DNA of 64,000 nt, from the NCBI GenBank assembly GCA_035949375.1, contig DASZIG010000036.1, forward strand, positions 12,681-76,680, in the 5' to 3' direction. How positions within the stretch are numbered: position 1 is the stretch's first letter; every line of letters starts with the position of its first letter. The position numbers and the translations under genes are program-made. Below the pieces are notes generated by a model. The model was not told the origin of the DNA. It saw only the letters and a list, made by a program, of their open reading frames with translations, and ran no database searches. Shown here piece after piece: positions 25,784 through 34,496 of the stretch. Source of the stretch: Gp13-AA77 sp035949375 (lineage in GTDB: Bacteria; Acidobacteriota; Terriglobia; UBA7540).

Positions 25784-26977
25784 ATGAACAACCTAGGGGT
25801 TTACGTCCAGATTCCGTTCTGCGCCTCCAAGTGCACCTTCTGCAACTTCAGTTCGAAGGTGGCTCCCGCGGTTGAGCTTGAGTCCTATCTCGCGAGCCTC
25901 GAACGCGAGATTGAGTTGCTCTCCTCCAAAACTCAGACTACCCGCGCCGGTGGGCCGCGCCGCTGGGCCGATCTGCTCGATCTTGCTGTCGATTCGCTCT
26001 ATTTCGGCGGGGGCACCCCCACCCTCGCGGGCCGCGAGAGGCTGGGAGGGCTTTTTGCGGCGCTGGGACGGCGGTTTCGCTTCACGGACGCGCCCGAGGT
26101 GACGCTCGAGATGACACCGGGGTCGGCACACGCCGCAATGCTCGCCACCTGCCGCAGCTTCGGGGTGAACCGGCTGAGCATCGGTGCGCAGTCCTTCGAG
26201 GATCGCGAGCTCCGGAGCGTGGGCCGCCTGCATTCGGCGAGCGAAAGCGCGCAGCAAGTGCGCCTGGCGCGCGCCGCCGGATTCGAGAACGTCAGCCTCG
26301 ATCTGATTGCGGGCCTGCCCCATCAGACGCGCGATTCATGGCTCGCGAGCCTCCGCAGGGCGATCGAACTCGAGCCCGAGCACGTCTCGATTTACCTGTT
26401 TGAAGTCGACGAAAAAAGCCGCCTGGGGAACGAGGTGCTGCGGCACGGTGAACGCTACCACGCCCCCGAAGTGCCCGATGACGATTTCATGGCTGCGGCC
26501 TACGAACAGGCGCAAGGTGTCCTGGCCGCCGCCGGATACGTGCAGTACGAGATCTCGAACTTTGCCCGGCCCGGGTTTGAGTCCCGGCACAATCGAAAAT
26601 ACTGGCGCCTCGATCCCTACCTGGGCCTGGGCGCGGGAGCGCACTCCTACGACGGACACGCTCGATGGTCGAACGAGATTTCGGTGAGCGACTACGCCGC
26701 CCGCCTGGCGCAGGGCGATTTGCCCGTCGTCGAGTCGCACGCTCTCGCCGAGGCAGAGCAGATTGAGGAGTTTTTCTTCCTCGGGCTCCGCGAGCGGAGC
26801 GGCGTCGATCTCGCCGGTGCGGCGGCGCGCTGGGGACGCGATGCCCTTGAGCCCTGGCGGCCGCGCATTGATTCGCTGCTCGAAAGGGGCGTGCTCGAAG
26901 AAAGCGGCGGACAGCTGAGCCTGGCGCCCGAAGCGTATCTGGTTTCGAACGAGATCTTCCAGGAGTTTCTGGGCTGA
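25784..26977 (+). CDS. hemW: HemW-like radical SAM protein (heme chaperone)
   Basis: The 397-aa protein starts with GVYVQIPFCASKCTFCNF, the HemW variant of the radical-SAM CxxxCxxC cluster motif. FGGGTPTL and SIGAQSFEDRELRSVGR follow, then the C-terminal HemW domain (ISNFARPGFESRHNRKYW). The family was named coproporphyrinogen III oxidase-like but acts as a heme chaperone. The ATG at 25784 gives a full-length protein. Confidence 0.93.
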   Translation: MNNLGVYVQIPFCASKCTFCNFSSKVAPAVELESYLASLEREIELLSSKTQTTRAGGPRRWADLLDLAVDSLYFGGGTPTLAGRERLGGLFAALGRRFRFTDAPEVTLEMTPGSAHAAMLATCRSFGVNRLSIGAQSFEDRELRSVGRLHSASESAQQVRLARAAGFENVSLDLIAGLPHQTRDSWLASLRRAIELEPEHVSIYLFEVDEKSRLGNEVLRHGERYHAPEVPDDDFMAAAYEQAQGVLAAAGYVQYEISNFARPGFESRHNRKYWRLDPYLGLGAGAHSYDGHARWSNEISVSDYAARLAQGDLPVVESHALAEAEQIEEFFFLGLRERSGVDLAGAAARWGRDALEPWRPRIDSLLERGVLEESGGQLSLAPEAYLVSNEIFQEFLG

Positions 26978-27025
26978 CGAGCCCCTCGCCTTGCGCTTGC
27001 CGCCCGTTCCTGATTTCATGGACCC

Positions 27026-28078
27026 ATGGCTGAGACCATCGATCTTCGCAGCGACACCGTAACCCGGCCCACGCCCGCCATGCGCAAGGCCATGGCCCAG
27101 GCCGAAGTGGGTGACGATGTCTATCGCGAGGACCCCACCGTCAACCGGCTCGAAGAACGCGCGGCCGAGATTCTGGGCCGGGAGGCGGCCCTTTTCGTGC
27201 CCTCGGGCACCATGGGAAACCAGATCGCGATCCGGGTGCACACCGACCTCGGACGGGAGGTGATCTGCGAGGAACGCTCGCACATCCTGAATTACGAGAT
27301 GGCCATGATGTCGGCCTTCTCGGGCTGCCAGCCGCGCGCCCTGCGCGTTCCGGACGGCATCCTGACCTGGGCCGCGATCGTGAGCGAGGTCCGGGGACGC
27401 AGCGATCATCGCGCCCGCACCGGCTTGATCTCTCTCGAGAACACCTCGAACCTGGCCGGGGGCAGCGTATACCCCGAGGAAGTATCGGACGAGATCTGCG
27501 ATCGCGCGCACCAGGCGCACCTGCCGGTTCACCTTGACGGCGCCCGGATCTTCAACGCCGCGGTGTACCTCGACCGTCCGGCCGCCGCCATCACGCAGAA
27601 GTTTGATTCCGTCATGTTTTCTCTCTCGAAGGGACTGGGAGCGCCGGTGGGCTCGGTGCTGGCCGGCTCGCGGGACTTCATCGAGGAGGCTCGCCTGGTG
27701 CGCAAAATGCTGGGCGGCGGCATGCGCCAGGCAGGGGTGCTGGCCGCGGCGGGCCTGGTGGCGCTCGAGGAAGGTCCCAAGCGCCTGCACATCGATCACG
27801 AAAACGCCCGCTTCCTGGCGGAGGCGCTGGCGGAGATCCCCGGCATCAGAATCACGCCGGCCAAAGTGGTCACCAACATCGTGATCTTCGAGGTCACCGG
27901 GCTCGCATCCGCCGAGCTTTCAAAGCGCCTGGCGGTGCGCGACGTTCTGGCGAGCGCGCTGTCGCCCACCACGATACGGATGGTGACGCATTATGACGTG
28001 GATCGCGCCGGATGCGAAAGGGCGTTCCGGGCCCTACGGGAGGCGATAGGCCCAGTCGCGCGACAGACCGTTCATTGA
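27026..28078 (+). CDS. ltaE: Low-specificity L-threonine aldolase
   Basis: A 350-aa fold-type I PLP enzyme that cleaves L-threonine or allo-threonine to glycine and acetaldehyde. It starts ETIDLRSDTVTRPTPAMRKA, and the PLP Lys202 lies in FSLSKGLGAPVGSVLAGS. HLDGARIFNAAV carries the PLP-binding Asp. The gene follows hemW by 48 bp in the same direction. The next gene is convergent. Confidence 0.94.
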   Translation: MAETIDLRSDTVTRPTPAMRKAMAQAEVGDDVYREDPTVNRLEERAAEILGREAALFVPSGTMGNQIAIRVHTDLGREVICEERSHILNYEMAMMSAFSGCQPRALRVPDGILTWAAIVSEVRGRSDHRARTGLISLENTSNLAGGSVYPEEVSDEICDRAHQAHLPVHLDGARIFNAAVYLDRPAAAITQKFDSVMFSLSKGLGAPVGSVLAGSRDFIEEARLVRKMLGGGMRQAGVLAAAGLVALEEGPKRLHIDHENARFLAEALAEIPGIRITPAKVVTNIVIFEVTGLASAELSKRLAVRDVLASALSPTTIRMVTHYDVDRAGCERAFRALREAIGPVARQTVH

Positions 28079-28114
28079 AGCTCGTTCGGCAGCCCGCCAG
28101 ACGCCATGGCGGCA

Positions 28115-28870
28115 TCACTTCTTCTTCGCCTTATCCTTCTCCGCTTCCACCATCGCCAGGGCCTTGAAGTAATGCTCCCGATACTCACCGTCGTCCGGAT
28201 CGAGGCGCATGGCGATCCCATATTGGCCCGCTGCCGCACCGATGCCGCCGAGCTTTTCGAGCGCGTATCCAAGGCCATTGTGCGACTCGGCTTCGCTCGG
28301 GTCGTGCTTGATGGCCTCCAGGTACTCGACGCGCGCGCGCTTCCAGTCTTTCAGCAGAAGAAAAGTGATGCCGAGCTCGCGATGCAGATCGGCATTCGCC
28401 GGGTCGAGTTCCGCCGCCTGGCGCAGCCCGGCGATCGCCTGCTCCGAGTGACCCGCCCCGCGTTCGTCGACGGCGTGCCGCACGAGATCGCGCAACTGCT
28501 CCCGGGTTTTAGCAGCGTCGAGGGCTGAAGGCGGATCGGCCGGCGGCTTCGGCTTGAGGTCCACGCGCCCTCCCGGCTTGAGGGAGATGAAGAACTCCTG
28601 CTCGGCCTGGCCCGGGCAGTCCACGTGCAGATAGTGATCCCCCGCTTCGACTTCAGCCAGACTCAGCCCGCCCTGGCCGCCGGTCTTCCCCTGGACAATC
28701 GAATCCAACTCCACGCTGCACGCCGGAGGGAAGGCTTCGAGCACCGCCTGACCGGATTCCGCTGGCCGATCGCTCGCAGCCCAGGCGTCCGGTGTGTGCC
28801 CGAGCGCGAGGATCCCCAGCAACACCAGCAGCGCCGCAAATCTGACCGCTACGCCCGGCCCGAAACGCAT
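28115..28870 (-). CDS. Secreted TPR-repeat protein
   Basis: The 251-aa product has a signal peptide (FAALLVLLGILALGHTPDAWA). The N-terminal half (residues ~30-110) looks like a beta-sandwich (HYLHVDCPGQAEQEFF). The C-terminal half has at least three TPR repeats (GHSEQAIAGLRQAAELDPAN, ADLHRELGITFLLLKDW, AESHNGLGYALEKLGG) and a basic tail EKDKAKKK. The protein is probably exported and mediates protein contacts; no function can be named. It is convergent with the aldolase gene and divergent from the acyl-CoA dehydrogenase gene. Confidence 0.75.
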   Translation of the reverse strand: MRFGPGVAVRFAALLVLLGILALGHTPDAWAASDRPAESGQAVLEAFPPACSVELDSIVQGKTGGQGGLSLAEVEAGDHYLHVDCPGQAEQEFFISLKPGGRVDLKPKPPADPPSALDAAKTREQLRDLVRHAVDERGAGHSEQAIAGLRQAAELDPANADLHRELGITFLLLKDWKRARVEYLEAIKHDPSEAESHNGLGYALEKLGGIGAAAGQYGIAMRLDPDDGEYREHYFKALAMVEAEKDKAKKK

Positions 28871-29014
28871 GAATCAAGAACCCCTTACGGATGTTACCCC
28901 CGGCGCACGACTTACCCCGGAAGTCGGGCATGCCGGCCCGCGTGTGCTATATTTTTGGTAGACGAAAGTTGCGATCGCTTGGTTTCCGGTTGGGCCGGCC
29001 TCGGGAGTGAAAGC

Positions 29015-30160
29015 TTGAATCTCCAGTTTTCTGACGAACAAGAAGGAATCCGCCGCACTGTACGCGAGTTTGCCGACCGGGAGATCCGTCCCCACGTCAT
29101 GGAATGGGACGAGGCCCAGCATTTTCCGCGTGAGATCCTGCCCGAGCTCGCCTCCCTGGGGCTGATGGGCGTTCCCTTTCCCTCCGAGTACGGCGGACCC
29201 GGCCTCGGCTACGTGGAGTATGCCCTGGTCATCGAGGAATTGGCCCGCGTCGACGGCTCCGTGGCCATCAGCGTGGCGGCGCACACGTCGCTCTGCGCGG
29301 GACATATCTATATTGCCGGCACCGAGGAGCAGAAGCGGAAGTATCTCGCGCCCCTCGCGCGCGGCGAAAAGCTGGGTTGCTGGAGCCTGACCGAGCCCCA
29401 CGCCGGAAGCGACGCCGGGGGCACTCGCACCACGGCGCGCCTCGATGGCGGCTCCTGGGTGCTGAACGGCGCCAAGACCTTCACGTCCAATGGCACCTAT
29501 GCGGACATCTGTGTGGCCATGGCCGTGACGGACAAAAACGCCAGAAAACACGGCATCTCCGCCTTCATCATCGAAAAGGGCACGCCCGGATTCCGTCCCG
29601 GAAAAAAAGAGAACAAAATGGGACTGCGCGCGAGCGACACGGCCGAAGTGATATTCGAGGACTGCCGCGTGCCGCTCGAGAACTGTCTCGGCGAACGCGG
29701 AAACGGGTTGGTGGACAGCTTGCGCGTGCTCGATCGCGGCCGGATCTCCATCGCCGCGCTGGGCCTCGGAATGGCTCAGGGGGCCTACGAAGCAGCCCTG
29801 AACTATGCCCGCGAGCGGCACCAGTTCGGCAAGCCCATCGCCGAGTTCCAGGCGATCCAATGGAAGCTCGCCGACATGGCAACCGAAATCGAGGCGGCCC
29901 GCCTGCTGACGCTGCGAGCGGCGCAGCTTGCCGACCAGGACTGCCGGGTCACGCGCGAAGGCGCCATGGCCAAGCTGTACGCCGGTGAGATGGCAGTGCG
30001 AGTGGCGAACGAAGCCGTCCAGATCCACGGCGGTTACGGGTTCATCAAGGACTACCCTGTGGAGAAGTTCTATCGTGACGTCAAGCTCTGCACCATCGGC
30101 GAAGGCACAAGCGAGATCCAGCGGCTGGTGATTGCAAGGGAAGTCCTCAAAAAGCAGTGA
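29015..30160 (+). CDS. Acyl-CoA dehydrogenase
   Basis: A 381-aa FAD acyl-CoA dehydrogenase. The start is a TTG at 29015 with GGGAG (29003-29007) at 7 bp; it gives MNLQFSDEQEGIRRTVREF, the normal family N-terminus. LGCWSLTEPHAGSDAGG, the FAD region and GGYGFIKDYPVEKFYRDVK are present, with the catalytic Glu in GEGTSEIQR. The substrate chain length cannot be read. MeaB follows at once and the methylmalonyl-CoA epimerase after it, so short-chain or branched-chain acyl-CoA breakdown to propionyl-CoA is the likely context. Confidence 0.94.
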   Translation: MNLQFSDEQEGIRRTVREFADREIRPHVMEWDEAQHFPREILPELASLGLMGVPFPSEYGGPGLGYVEYALVIEELARVDGSVAISVAAHTSLCAGHIYIAGTEEQKRKYLAPLARGEKLGCWSLTEPHAGSDAGGTRTTARLDGGSWVLNGAKTFTSNGTYADICVAMAVTDKNARKHGISAFIIEKGTPGFRPGKKENKMGLRASDTAEVIFEDCRVPLENCLGERGNGLVDSLRVLDRGRISIAALGLGMAQGAYEAALNYARERHQFGKPIAEFQAIQWKLADMATEIEAARLLTLRAAQLADQDCRVTREGAMAKLYAGEMAVRVANEAVQIHGGYGFIKDYPVEKFYRDVKLCTIGEGTSEIQRLVIAREVLKKQ

Positions 30161-30224
30161 CGAGTGACAAGTGGCGAGTTTCGTGCCATCGGGTCATTGA
30201 CTCAATGACTCATTGACTCAATGA
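30157..30224 (+). repeat. Short-repeat cluster at the meaB start, with two palindromic 15-mers
   Basis: TCATTGACTCAATGA occurs at 30194-30208 and again at 30210-30224. It is palindromic around a central C. The ATG of meaB (30221) lies inside the second copy. A GAGTGACAAGTGGCGAG element at 30161-30177 resembles the repeat at 52621-52690. This type of CAAGTGG/ATTGACTC heptad repeat is a common intergenic repeat class. It lies between the acyl-CoA dehydrogenase and meaB. Confidence 0.7.
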
Positions 30225-31192
30225 ATCAATCTGACGATATCCAGGCATGGGCCCGGCGTGTCGTTGCCGGCGACCGCCGCGCCATCGGACGTGCGATCTC
30301 CGCCATCGAGAGCGGTGAGCCCGAGGCGGGTGCGCTGTTCAAGCTGCTGTTCGCGGAGGCGCGTCAGGCAGACGTGGTGGGTATCACGGGAGCGCCGGGC
30401 GCCGGCAAGAGTACGCTGGTGGAGAAGCTGGCGGCCGATTATCGGCGCGACGGACGCCGGATCGGCATCGTGGCCGTCGACCCCACCAGCCCGTTTTCCG
30501 GCGGCGCCATCCTCGGCGATCGCATCCGCATGCAGAGCCTGTGCACTGACCCGGACGTCTACATCCGCAGCATGGCCACGCGCGGCGAGCTCGGCGGCCT
30601 GGCGCCCGCGGCGCACGATGTGGTGACCGTGCTCGAAGCGGCCGGCTGCGCGACCGTACTGATCGAGACCGTGGGCGTGGGCCAGGATGAGGTGGAAGTG
30701 GCTCATCTGGCCGACGCTACCGTACTCGTGCTCGCGCCCGGCATGGGTGACGATGTGCAGACGTTCAAGGCCGGTGTGATGGAGATCGCCGACGTGTTCG
30801 CCATCAACAAGGCCGATCGTCCGGGCGCCGGGCGGGTGGAGCAGGAGCTGCGCGCGATGCTCTCCATTTCGCCCCGCGCCGACGGCTGGCGTACGCCCAT
30901 CGTCCAGACCGTGGCCACCACGGGCGACGGCGTCGCCGAGCTGCGCAAGGCCCTCGACGAATTCCGAGCCTTCGGTGAGAGCACCGATCTCAGCCTGAAT
31001 CGGCGGCGCGGCAAATGGCGGGCGCGACTGCTGGCCTTGCTGCGCCAGCGTCTCTTTGAGCGCGTGTGCCGGGAGCAACTGGGCAACGGAAAGGTGGACC
31101 GCTGGGTCGAGGACGTCATCGAACGCCGTTCCGACCCGCATGCCGCCGTGGATGCGATTGTCCGCGCTTCCACGGCCGGCGCGTCCGAATGA
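30221..31192 (+). CDS. meaB: Methylmalonyl-CoA mutase accessory GTPase MeaB
   Basis: MeaB (323 aa) is the G3E-type GTPase chaperone that protects and reloads B12-dependent methylmalonyl-CoA mutase. ITGAPGAGKSTLVEKLA is the P-loop; VAVDPTSPFSGGAILGDRIR, IETVGVGQDEVEVAHLAD and NKADRPGA follow. No ribosome-binding site is evident, because the ATG lies in a short palindromic repeat. The epimerase starts at its stop codon. The mutase itself is not in this window. Confidence 0.92.
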   Translation: MNQSDDIQAWARRVVAGDRRAIGRAISAIESGEPEAGALFKLLFAEARQADVVGITGAPGAGKSTLVEKLAADYRRDGRRIGIVAVDPTSPFSGGAILGDRIRMQSLCTDPDVYIRSMATRGELGGLAPAAHDVVTVLEAAGCATVLIETVGVGQDEVEVAHLADATVLVLAPGMGDDVQTFKAGVMEIADVFAINKADRPGAGRVEQELRAMLSISPRADGWRTPIVQTVATTGDGVAELRKALDEFRAFGESTDLSLNRRRGKWRARLLALLRQRLFERVCREQLGNGKVDRWVEDVIERRSDPHAAVDAIVRASTAGASE

Positions 31193-31596
31193 GCATGCCG
31201 GCCAAAATCCATCACGTGGGCATCGCGGTTAAGTCGCTTGACGAGGCCGTAGCTGTATTCCGCAAGCTCACGGGCGCGGAGCCTGCTTCGGTTGAGGAAG
31301 TGGCCGATCAGAAGGTCCGCGTCGCGATGTTCCAGCTCGGCGAAAGCCGCATCGAGCTGCTCGAGGCCACCGCGCCGGACTCGCCCATCGCCCGTTTCCT
31401 CGAAAAAGGCGGACGCGGCGTGCACCACTTGACCTTGACCGTCCGCGATCTCGACCAGACGCTGGCTTCGCTCGAACGCGACGGGTATAAGCTGATCGAC
31501 CGGCAGGCGCGCGTGGGCGCAGGCGGCGAACGGATCGCCTTCGTGCATCCTTCGAGCACAGCCGGAGTCTTGATTGAGCTGATCGAGGAATCGTAG
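31189..31596 (+). CDS. mce: Methylmalonyl-CoA epimerase
   Basis: A 135-aa VOC-fold enzyme that epimerises (2S)- to (2R)-methylmalonyl-CoA. Metal ligands are His in KIHHVGIAV, His in VHHLTLTVRD and Glu in LIELIEES; AFVHPSSTAGVLIEL is the family C-terminus. The ATG at 31189 overlaps the meaB stop by 4 bp; an ATG at 31195 is also possible. Together with MeaB it completes the methylmalonyl-CoA handling part of the pathway. Confidence 0.93.
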   Translation: MSMPAKIHHVGIAVKSLDEAVAVFRKLTGAEPASVEEVADQKVRVAMFQLGESRIELLEATAPDSPIARFLEKGGRGVHHLTLTVRDLDQTLASLERDGYKLIDRQARVGAGGERIAFVHPSSTAGVLIELIEES

Positions 31597-31668
31597 GGAC
31601 AGGCTTGGTGTGTACGGTGCCTGCCCGAAGCACGTCATTTCAACGTTGGACGGCGGAATCGCAATCTT

Positions 31669-32499
31669 ATGAAACTTGGCGACTTTGAAATCCACCCGCT
31701 TTCGGACGGCGCCTTCGGGCTGGACGGCGGGCAGATGTTTGGCGTGGTCCCAAAGGTCCTTTGGGAAAAGAAAATCCCGGCCGACAGCCACAATCGCATC
31801 AAGCTTGGCCTCAACTGCATCCTGGTGCGCACCGGACGAGAGACCGTGGTGATCGAAACGGGCATCGGCGATAAGTTCGACGCCAGATTTGCGGACATCT
31901 ACGCGGTCGATCACTCCACGAACCTGCCTGGCGAGCTCGCGACGCACGGCCTCGCGCCGTCCGACATCGATATTGTGATCAACAGCCACCTCCATTTCGA
32001 CCACTGCGGCTGGAACACGCGGCGCGACGGGAATCGTACGGTTCCGACGTTCCCGCGGGCGCGCTATTACGCGCAACGCGGCGAGTGGGAGCACGCTCTC
32101 GAGCCGAGCGAGCGCGATCGCGCCAGCTACATCCAGGAATTCTTCCAGGCCGCCGAACCTCAAACGGTGTTGCTCGACGGCGATCAGGAGATCGTGCCCG
32201 GCATCCGCGTCCAGGTGACGCCCGGACACACGCGCGATCTGCAGGTGGTGTGGATCGAGTCCGGCGGCGAGCGCGCCTGCTTTGTTTCCGATCTGGCGCC
32301 GACCACCGCGCACCTGGCCTACCCCTGGATCATGTCTTTTGACCTGTATCCGCTCGAGACGCTGGCCAGCAAAAGGCGGTTGCTGCCGGAGTTGGTCAGG
32401 AGCCAGGCCATGGTGATTTTTGGGCACGACGCCGCCATGCCGTGGGCGCGCCTCGCCGAACGCGATGGGAGGCTGGTGGCAAACCGGGTTGAGGGGTGA
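31669..32499 (+). CDS. MBL-fold metallohydrolase
   Basis: The 276-aa protein has the metallo-beta-lactamase fold. The zinc motif NSHLHFDHCGWN (HxHxDH) follows an N-terminal beta-sheet, TPGHTRDLQVVW supplies the next His and FVSDLAPT the bridging Asp; the last His is in IFGHDAAMPWARL. N-acyl-homoserine lactonase-like and other hydrolases share this pattern, so the substrate is unknown. It lies downstream of the epimerase by 72 bp. Confidence 0.88.
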   Translation: MKLGDFEIHPLSDGAFGLDGGQMFGVVPKVLWEKKIPADSHNRIKLGLNCILVRTGRETVVIETGIGDKFDARFADIYAVDHSTNLPGELATHGLAPSDIDIVINSHLHFDHCGWNTRRDGNRTVPTFPRARYYAQRGEWEHALEPSERDRASYIQEFFQAAEPQTVLLDGDQEIVPGIRVQVTPGHTRDLQVVWIESGGERACFVSDLAPTTAHLAYPWIMSFDLYPLETLASKRRLLPELVRSQAMVIFGHDAAMPWARLAERDGRLVANRVEG

Positions 32500-32542
32500 C
32501 GGGGATGCCCCGGGATGGCCGTTTCAAGAAAGATGCCAAAAT

Positions 32543-32577
32543 CGAGGAACGAACCCACTATCTGCTTTAGAATCAGC
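32543..32577 (-). repeat. Inverted copy of the left-edge repeat core upstream of mtnP
   Basis: Read on the minus strand, this segment carries GCTGATTCTAAA, then a 5-base spacer and TAGTGGGTTCGTTCCTC. That matches the left-edge units at 51-91 and 174-208 at nearly every position outside the spacer. It sits in the 127-bp gap between the MBL gene and mtnP, about 50 bp before the mtnP start codon, so it could be a regulatory site or part of a dispersed repeat family. Confidence 0.75.
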
Positions 32578-32626
32578 GAGGGCCTTGTGGTCCGGCGGTA
32601 GCGCTGGCCGAGGCCTTGAGGTAGGG

Positions 32627-33520
32627 ATGCCAAAAAAAGACCCAAAGCCGGTGAAAAGCCAGGCCGAGATCGGGATCATCGGGGGGAGCGGGCTCTACAG
32701 CATGCCGGGCCTGACCAAGGCCAGGGAGGTCCGCGTCTCGACGCCTTTCGGCAAGCCCTCGGACGCCTACGTGCTCGGCGAGCTCGAAGGGCGCCGGGTG
32801 GCGTTCCTGGCGCGGCACGGTCGCGGACACGTGCTTCTGCCGGGCGAGGTTCCCTACCGGGCCAACATTTACGGCCTGAAGAAGCTGGGTGTTGAGCGCA
32901 TCATTTCGGTAAGCGCCGTGGGATCGCTGCGGGAGGAATTCAAGCCGCTCGACATGGCTGTTCCTTCGCAATTCTTCGACCGCACGCGCGGCCGCATCGC
33001 GACTTTCTTCGGCCATGGAATCGTAGCCCACGTCGGCTTTGCGGACCCCGTGTGCGCCGGCGTCCAGGACGCGCTGGCAGCCGCCTGCGAGACTAGCAGT
33101 GTAGTCTGTCATCGCGGCGGCACCTACGTCTGCATGGAGGGCCCGGCGTTTTCCACCCGGGCGGAGTCCAACACTTACCGCGGCTGGGGCATGGACCTGA
33201 TCGGCATGACCAACCTCACCGAAGCCAAGCTGGCCCGCGAGGCGGAGATATGCTACGCCACGCTCGCCATGGTGACGGACTACGATTGCTGGCATTCAGA
33301 GCATGCCGCCGTCACCGTGGACCAGGTGATCGACTATCTGAATCGCAACGTCGAAAATGCCCGGAAGATCATTCGCGCCGCGGTGCGCAATCTGCCGCGC
33401 GAGCGCGCGTGCAAGTGCGGATCGGCGCTCGCCCACGCCATTCTGACGGACCGGCGCAAGATTCCGGCGGCGGCGCGCAAGAAGCTGCACATCATCATCG
33501 GCAAGTACTTGAATGAGTGA
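32627..33520 (+). CDS. mtnP: S-methyl-5'-thioadenosine phosphorylase
   Basis: MtnP (297 aa) phosphorolyses methylthioadenosine to adenine and methylthioribose 1-phosphate in the methionine salvage pathway. IGIIGGSGLYSMPGL, RHGRGHVLLPGEVPYRANI, SVSAVGSLREEFKPLDMAVP and CMEGPAFSTRAES match the family, and MTNLTEAKLAREAEICYA is the substrate-binding segment. The ATG at 32627 follows GAGGTAGG. A PfkB kinase follows at 67 bp and may act on the same salvage route. Confidence 0.94.
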   Translation: MPKKDPKPVKSQAEIGIIGGSGLYSMPGLTKAREVRVSTPFGKPSDAYVLGELEGRRVAFLARHGRGHVLLPGEVPYRANIYGLKKLGVERIISVSAVGSLREEFKPLDMAVPSQFFDRTRGRIATFFGHGIVAHVGFADPVCAGVQDALAAACETSSVVCHRGGTYVCMEGPAFSTRAESNTYRGWGMDLIGMTNLTEAKLAREAEICYATLAMVTDYDCWHSEHAAVTVDQVIDYLNRNVENARKIIRAAVRNLPRERACKCGSALAHAILTDRRKIPAAARKKLHIIIGKYLNE

Positions 33521-33586
33521 CGACCTCGGCCCGGTCCTGAGATTCCGTACTCCTCGTTTGCCTACACCGATTGAGAAAGGATGCAC

Positions 33587-34495
33587 ATGCCAGTTCTTGT
33601 AGTGGGTTCGGTCGCGTTCGACTCCTTGAAGACGCCCTTTGGCGAGGTTAAGGAGATTATCGGGGGCGCCGCCACCTATTTTGCCGTTACCGCGAGCTAC
33701 TTCGCGCCCGTCAATGTCGTGGCCGTGGTCGGCGACGACTTCGGCCCTGAGCAACTGAAGGTCTTCGAGGGCCGCAACATCGACACCACCGGTATCGAAC
33801 GCGCCCCGGGCCGCACTTTCCGCTGGAGCGGGGAGTACACCGGCGACATGAGCGAGGCCAAGACGCTCGACACCCAGCTCAACGTCTTCGAGAGTTTTCA
33901 GCCGAAGCTCCCGGCCCCTTACCTCGAGAGCGACTTCGTTTTCCTGGCCAACATCCAGCCGACGCTGCAACTCGCCGTGCGCGAGCAGTTGCCGCACGCG
34001 CGCCTGGTTGGCCTCGACACCATGAACTTCTGGATCCATGGCACGCCCGATGATCTGCGCCGGGCGCTCGGCCACGTTGATGTGCTGATCATCAACGACA
34101 AGGAGGCTCGCGTGCTTGCCGGCGTCGATAATCTGCGCCGGGCTGCGGCCGCCATCCGCCGGCTCGGGCCGCGCATCGTGGTGGTGAAACGCGGCGAATA
34201 CGGGGCCTGCCTTTTTCAGGGCGACGCGATTTTCTTCGCGCCCGGCTATCCGCTCGAAGAGGTCCATGACCCGACCGGCGCTGGTGACACGTTCGCCGGC
34301 GGCTTCATGGGGTACCTCGCGAGCGCCGGCGAAGTGAGCGATGCGAATTTGCGGCGCGCCCTGGTCTACGGGTCCGTGATGGCCAGCTTTTCCGTGGAAG
34401 AGTTTGGACTGTCGCGGCTGCTGCGGCTGAGCCGGGCCGAAATCGAGGCGCGCTTCAACGAGTTCAAGAGCATGACGCACTTTGAGGTCTGCTGA
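33587..34495 (+). CDS. PfkB-family sugar or nucleoside kinase
   Basis: The 302-aa protein is a ribokinase-fold enzyme. It starts MPVLVVGSVAFDSLKTP; the C-terminal DPTGAGDTFAGGFMG has the catalytic Asp and anion hole. The N-terminal GGAATYFAVTASYF segment is the substrate loop. The substrate cannot be read; the position after mtnP suggests a methylthioribose-, adenosine- or ribose-type substrate, an inference. The ATG at 33587 is used because AAAGG lies upstream at better spacing than for the ATG at 33581. Confidence 0.85.
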   Translation: MPVLVVGSVAFDSLKTPFGEVKEIIGGAATYFAVTASYFAPVNVVAVVGDDFGPEQLKVFEGRNIDTTGIERAPGRTFRWSGEYTGDMSEAKTLDTQLNVFESFQPKLPAPYLESDFVFLANIQPTLQLAVREQLPHARLVGLDTMNFWIHGTPDDLRRALGHVDVLIINDKEARVLAGVDNLRRAAAAIRRLGPRIVVVKRGEYGACLFQGDAIFFAPGYPLEEVHDPTGAGDTFAGGFMGYLASAGEVSDANLRRALVYGSVMASFSVEEFGLSRLLRLSRAEIEARFNEFKSMTHFEVC

Positions 34496-34496
34496 G

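Noticed and set aside
30703..32427. Long minus-strand open frame opposite meaB, mce and the MBL gene
   Set aside because: No domain content and composition follows the antisense of three well-supported genes.
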